A stretch of 64,000 nt of DNA, taken from the NCBI RefSeq assembly GCF_029227915.1, contig NC_079881.1, forward strand, positions 26,761,501 through 26,825,500, read 5' to 3'. Every line of letters starts with the position of its first letter. Within the stretch, counting starts at the first letter, position 1. A model generated the notes under the pieces. It saw only the letters and a list, made by a program, of their open reading frames with translations. It made no database searches and was not told the DNA's origin. Made by a program: the position numbers and the translations under genes. Source of the DNA: Hydractinia symbiolongicarpus. Taxonomy: Eukaryota; Cnidaria; Hydrozoa; Anthoathecata; Hydractiniidae. Below, in pieces: positions 59,882 to 64,000 of the stretch.

Positions 59882-61301
59882 TCGCGGGTTTTCGTTTGCC
59901 GGCGATTAAACTTCTTTTATTCAGCGTCTCATCAAAAATGAAAACAAGTTTGAAGACTACAAGTCTCATGCGTTTTAGTGGTGAAAAAATAATTTAAAAA
60001 ATCGTTCGGGAAATGAGTTTACTCCCTGTGTACTTTCTTTGTATACTTTTGACTATACGGGCCAAGCCCGGGATTTACGGGAAATCGCGGGTTTTCTTTT
60101 GCCGGCGATTAAACTTCTTTTATTCAGCGTCTCATCAAAAATGAAAACATTTTTGAAAACTACAAGTCTTATGCGTTTTAGTGGTGAAAAAGTAATTTAA
60201 AAAATCGTTATGGAAATGAGTTTACTTACAGGGCTTTTTCTTTGTATACATTCGACTATACGGGCCAAGCCTGGGATTTCAGGAAATCGCGGGTTTTCGT
60301 TTGCCGGCGATTAAACCTCTTTCATTAAGCGTCTCATCAAAAATGAAAACATTTTTGAAAACTACAAGTCTTATGCGTTTTAGTGGTGAAAAAAAAAATA
60401 AAAAAATCGTTCGGGAAATGAGTTTACGCCCTGGGTACTTTCTTTGTATACATTCGACTACACGGGCCAAGCCCTGGATTTAGGGGAAATCGCTGGTTTT
60501 CGTTTGCCGGCGATTAAACCTCTTTCATCAAGCGTCTCATCAAAAATGAAAACAATTTTGAAAACTACATGTCTCATGCGTTTTAGTGGTGAAAAAATAA
60601 TTTAAAAAATCGTTCGGGAAATGAGTTTACTCCCTGGGTACTTTCTTTGTATACTTTTGACTATACGGGCCGAGTCCGGGATTTACGGGAAATCGCGGGT
60701 TTTCGTTTGCCGGCGATTAAACTTCTTTTAGTTAGCGTCCGATCAAAAATGAAAACATTTTTGAAAACTACAAGTCTCATGCATTTTAGTGGCGAAAAAA
60801 TAATATAAAAAATCGTTCGGGAAATGAGTTTACTCCCTGGGTACTTTCTCTGTATACTTTTGACTATACGGGATAAGCCCGGGATTTACGGGAAATCGCG
60901 GGTTTTCGTTTGCCGGCGATTAAACTTCTTTTATTCAGTGTCTCATCAAAAATGAAAATATTTTTGAAAACTACAAGTCTCATGCGTTTTAGTGGTAAAA
61001 AGATAATTTAAAAAATCGTTTTGGAAATGAGTTTGCTCACAGGGTACTTTCTTTGTATACATTCGACTATACGGGCCAAGCCCGGGATATACGGGAAATC
61101 GCGGGTTTTCGTTTGCCGGCGATTAAACCACTTTCATTAAGCGTCTCATCAAAAATGAAAACATTTCTGAAAACTACAAGTCTCATGCGTTTTAGTGGTG
61201 AAAAAATAATTTAAAAAATCGTTCGGGAAATGAGTTTACTCCCTGGGTACTTTCTTCGTATACTTTTGACTATACGGGCCGAGTCCGGGATTTACGGGAA
61301 A
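59882..61301. repeat. Family A HOR, partial copy (A9, A1-A6)
   Basis: It matches 1624-3043 at an offset of 58258 bp, including the 1-bp-shorter A1 (GATTTCAGG), TTTCATCAAGCG in A3 and GTGGCGAAAA in A4. It then leaves for family B as the left end of the window does. Confidence 0.92.
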
Positions 61302-62493
61302 TCTCGGGTTTTCGTTTGCCGGCGATTAAACTTCTTTTATTCAGCGTCTCATCAAAAATGAAAACATTTTTAAAAACTACAAGTCTCATGGGCTTTAGTG
61401 GTGAAATAATAATTTAAAAAATCGTTTGGGAAATGAGTTTACTCCCTGGGTACTTTCTTTGTATACTTTTGACTATACGGGCCGAGTCCGGGATTTACGG
61501 GAAATCGCAGATTTTCGTTTGTCGGCGATTAAACTTCTTTTATTCAGCGTCTCATCAAAAATGGAAACATTTTTGAAAACTACAAGTCTTATGCGTTTTT
61601 GTGGTGAAAAAATAATTTAAAAAATCGTTCTGGAAATGAGTTTACTCACAGGGTGCTTTCTTTGTATACATTCGACTATACGGGCCAAGCCCGGGATTTA
61701 CGGGAAATCGCGGGTTTTCGTTTGCCGGCGATTAAACCTCTTTCATTAAGCGTCTCATCAAAAATGAAAACATTTTTGAAAACTACAAGTCTCATGCGTT
61801 TTAGTGGTGAAAAAAAAATTTAAAAAATCGTTTTGGAAATGAGTTTGCTCACAGGGTACTTTCTTTGTATACATTCGACTATACGGGCCAAGCCCGGGAT
61901 ATACGGGAAATCGCGGGTTTTCGTTTGCCGGCGATTAAACCACTTTCATTAAGCGTCTCATCAAAAATGAAAACATTTCTGAAAACTACAAGTCTCATGC
62001 GTTTTAGTGGTAAAAAGATAATTTAAAAAATCGTTTTGGAAATGAGTTTGCTCACAGGGTACTTTCTTTGTATACATTCGACTATACGGGCCAAGCCCGG
62101 GATATACGGGAAATCGCGGGTTTTCGTTTGCCGGCGATTAAACCACTTTCATTAAGCGTCTCATCAAAAATGAAAACATTTCTGAAAACTACAAGTCTCA
62201 TGCGTTTTAGTGGTGAAAAAATAATTTAAAAAATCGTTCGGGAAATGAGTTTACTCCCTGGGTACTTTCTTTGTATACTTTTGACTATACGGGCCGAATC
62301 CGGGATTTACGGGAAATCTCGGGTTTTCGTTTGCCGGCGATTAAACTTCTTTTATTCAGCGTCTCATCAAAAATGAAAACATTTTTAAAAACTACAAGTC
62401 TCATGGGCTTTAGTGGTGAAATAATAATTTAAAAAATCGTTTGGGAAATGAGTTTACTCCCTGGGTACTTTCTTTGTATACTTTTGACTATAC

Positions 62494-62516
62494 GGGCCGG
62501 GTCGGGGATTTACGGG
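62494..62516 (+). other. Canonical G-quadruplex motif
   Basis: Equivalent to 4033, with the same flanking monomers. Confidence 0.7.
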
Positions 62517-64000
62517 AAGACGCGGGTTTTCGTTTGCCGGCGATTAAACTTCTTTTATACAGCGTCTCATCAAAAATAAAAACATTTTTAAAAACTACAA
62601 GTCTCATGGGCTTTAGTGGTGAAATAATAATTTAAAAAATCGTTCGGGAAATGAGTTTACACCCTGGGTACTTTCTTTGTATACCTTTGACTATACGGGC
62701 CGAGTCCGGGATTTACGGGAAATCGCAGGTTTTCGTTTGTCGGCGATTAAACTTCTTTTATTCAGCGTCTCATCAAAAATGGAAACATTTCTGAAAACTA
62801 CAAGTCTTATGCGTTTTTGTGGTGAAAAATTAATTTAAAAAATCGTTCTGGAAATGAGTTTACTCACAGGGTGCTTTCTTTGTATACATTCGACTATACG
62901 GGCCAAGCCCGGGATATACGGGAAATCGCGGGTTTTCGTTTGCCGGCGATTAAACCTCTTTCATTAAGCGTCTCATCAAAAATGAAAACATTTTTAAAAA
63001 CTACAAGTCTCATGCGTTTTAGTGGTGAAAAAAAAATTTAAAAAATCGTTTTGGAAATGAGTTTCCTCACAGGGTACTTTCTTTGTATACATTCGACTAT
63101 ACGGGCCAAGCCCGGGATATACGGGAAATCGCGGGTTTTCGTTTGCCAGCGATTAAACCACTTTCATTAAGCGTCTCATCAAAAATGAAAACATTTCTGA
63201 AAACTACAAGTCCCATGCGTTTTAGTGGTGAAAAAATAATTTAAAAAATCGTTCGGGAAATGAGTTTACTCCCTGGGTACTTTCTTTGTATACTTTTGAC
63301 TATACGGGCCGAGTCCGGGATTTACGGGAAATCTCGGGTTTTCGTTTGCCGGCGATTAAACTTCTTTTATTCAGCGTCTCATCAAAAATGAAAACATTTT
63401 TAAAAACTACAAGTCTCATGGGCTTTAGTGGTGAAATAATAATTTAAAAAATCGTTCGGGAAATGAGTTTACATCCTGGGTACTTTCTTTGTATACCTTT
63501 GACTATACGGGCCGAGTCCGGGATTTACGGGAAATCGCAGGTTTTCGTTTGTCGGCGATTAAACTTCTTTTATTCAGCGTCTCATCAAAAATGGAAACAT
63601 TTTTGAAAACTACAAGTCTTATGCGTTTTTGTGGTCAAAAAATAATTTAAAAAATCGTTCTGGAAATGAGTTTACTCACAGGGTGCTTTCTTTGTATACA
63701 TTCGACTATACGGGCCAAGCCCGGGATTTACAGGAAATCGCGGGTTTTCGTTTGCCGGCGATTAAACCTCTTTCATTAAGCGTCTCATCAAAAATGAAAA
63801 CATTTTTGAAAACTACAAGTCTCATGCGTTTTAGTGGTGAAAAAAAAATTTAAAAAATCGTTTTGGAAATGAGTTTGCTCACAGGGTACTTTCTTTGTAT
63901 ACATTCGACTATACGGGCCAAGCCCGGGATATACGGGAAATCTCGGGTTTTCGTTTGCCGGCGATTAAACCACTTTCATTAAGCGTCTCATCAAAAATGA

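Larger units (their letters stand above)
1..64000. repeat. Satellite DNA array, 203-bp monomer, head to tail
   Basis: The segment starting TCGCGGGTTTTCG recurs at 1, 203, 406, 609, 812 and 1015 and then every 203 bp (rarely 202 or 204) to the end. The block beginning at position 1 recurs in the same register at 60085, which is 296 monomers less 4 bp. All monomers read in the same direction; I saw no inverted monomer, mobile-element insertion or unique spacer. The hand consensus has about 37 C and 41 G per 203 bp. The period is close to a typical nucleosome repeat length. The array runs off both window edges, so its real size is unknown. Centromeric or pericentromeric location is inferred from size and HOR organisation only. 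Confidence 0.98.
57243..64000. repeat. Segmental tandem duplication, right copy (A/B families), cut by window end
   Basis: It repeats the left copy with four additional family-A monomers around 60.3-61.3 kb. It includes a full family-A unit at 58055-59881 and a second, partial one from 59882 to 61301. From 61302 it continues in family B to the edge. Confidence 0.9.

Noticed and set aside
1-64000. CRISPR array
   Set aside because: The period is regular, but there are no short identical repeats with unique spacers; the whole 203 bp is repeated.
1-64000. Human or primate alpha satellite
   Set aside because: The monomer is 203 bp, not 171 bp, the sequence does not resemble alphoid DNA, and the CENP-B-like motif has a one-base-short spacer.
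1-64000. rDNA spacer or 5S rRNA tandem array
   Set aside because: No rRNA coding sequence or 5S internal promoter pattern occurs in any monomer.

Overview
The whole window is one uninterrupted head-to-tail satellite DNA array. The monomer is 203 bp, so about 315 monomers fit in 64 kb, all in the same orientation. I found no protein-coding gene, RNA gene, transposon or unique sequence. A hand-made consensus has about 38% GC and about 13 CpG dinucleotides per monomer, against about 7.5 expected from base composition. The organism cannot be named from the sequence. A multi-layered higher-order repeat (HOR) array of near-nucleosomal period points to eukaryotic centromeric or pericentromeric heterochromatin. 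The CpG excess argues against a long-term heavily CpG-methylated, deaminating genome and fits many invertebrates better, but this is inference. I do not recognise the family.

Each monomer is described here from the start of TCGCGGGTTTTCG. In order it holds: a GC-rich head (CGCGGG, then TTTGCCGGCGATTAAAC); a pyrimidine-rich stretch; a 9-bp perfect dyad (TCAAAAATG / CATTTTTGA); a CTACAAGTCTCATGCG core; A-tracts; and a tail with a GTATAC palindrome, TTCG-N6-CGGG and several CGGG words about 10 bp apart.

Layout. (1) 1-3043: family A, a 9-monomer HOR (A1-A9, 1826 bp). (2) 3044-~17.0 kb: family B, a 10-monomer HOR (2030 bp, three full copies plus a half copy), a duplicated block Y, a three-fold dimer and a single-monomer duplication. 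Many B monomers carry a canonical G-quadruplex motif. (3) ~16.8-27.8 kb: family C, a more diverged mosaic with indels and nested 2-, 3-, 6- and 11-monomer duplications. Many of its monomers carry a sequence close to a Pol III B-box. (4) 27.8-36.5 kb: a 7-monomer unit followed by family D, three almost identical copies of a 12-monomer HOR (2436-2437 bp) with internal structure 5+3+4. (5) 36.5-50.9 kb: family E, built from 4-, 6-, 7- and 11-monomer units, with an 8-monomer piece of D inside. (6) ~50.9 kb to the end: families A and B again, as a tandem segmental duplication of about 6.3 kb. The last ~6 kb closely repeats the first ~5.5 kb.

All families except B share one monomer order, A8-(A9)-A1-A2-A3-A4-A5, with deletions, additions and chimeric monomers. 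Chimeras join two monomer types within a monomer while keeping the 203-bp register. The array looks built by repeated in-register unequal exchange. Total length drift between homologous points 296 monomers apart is only -4 bp. The open reading frames present are by-products of the repeat: 203 is not a multiple of 3, so no frame stays open through the array.
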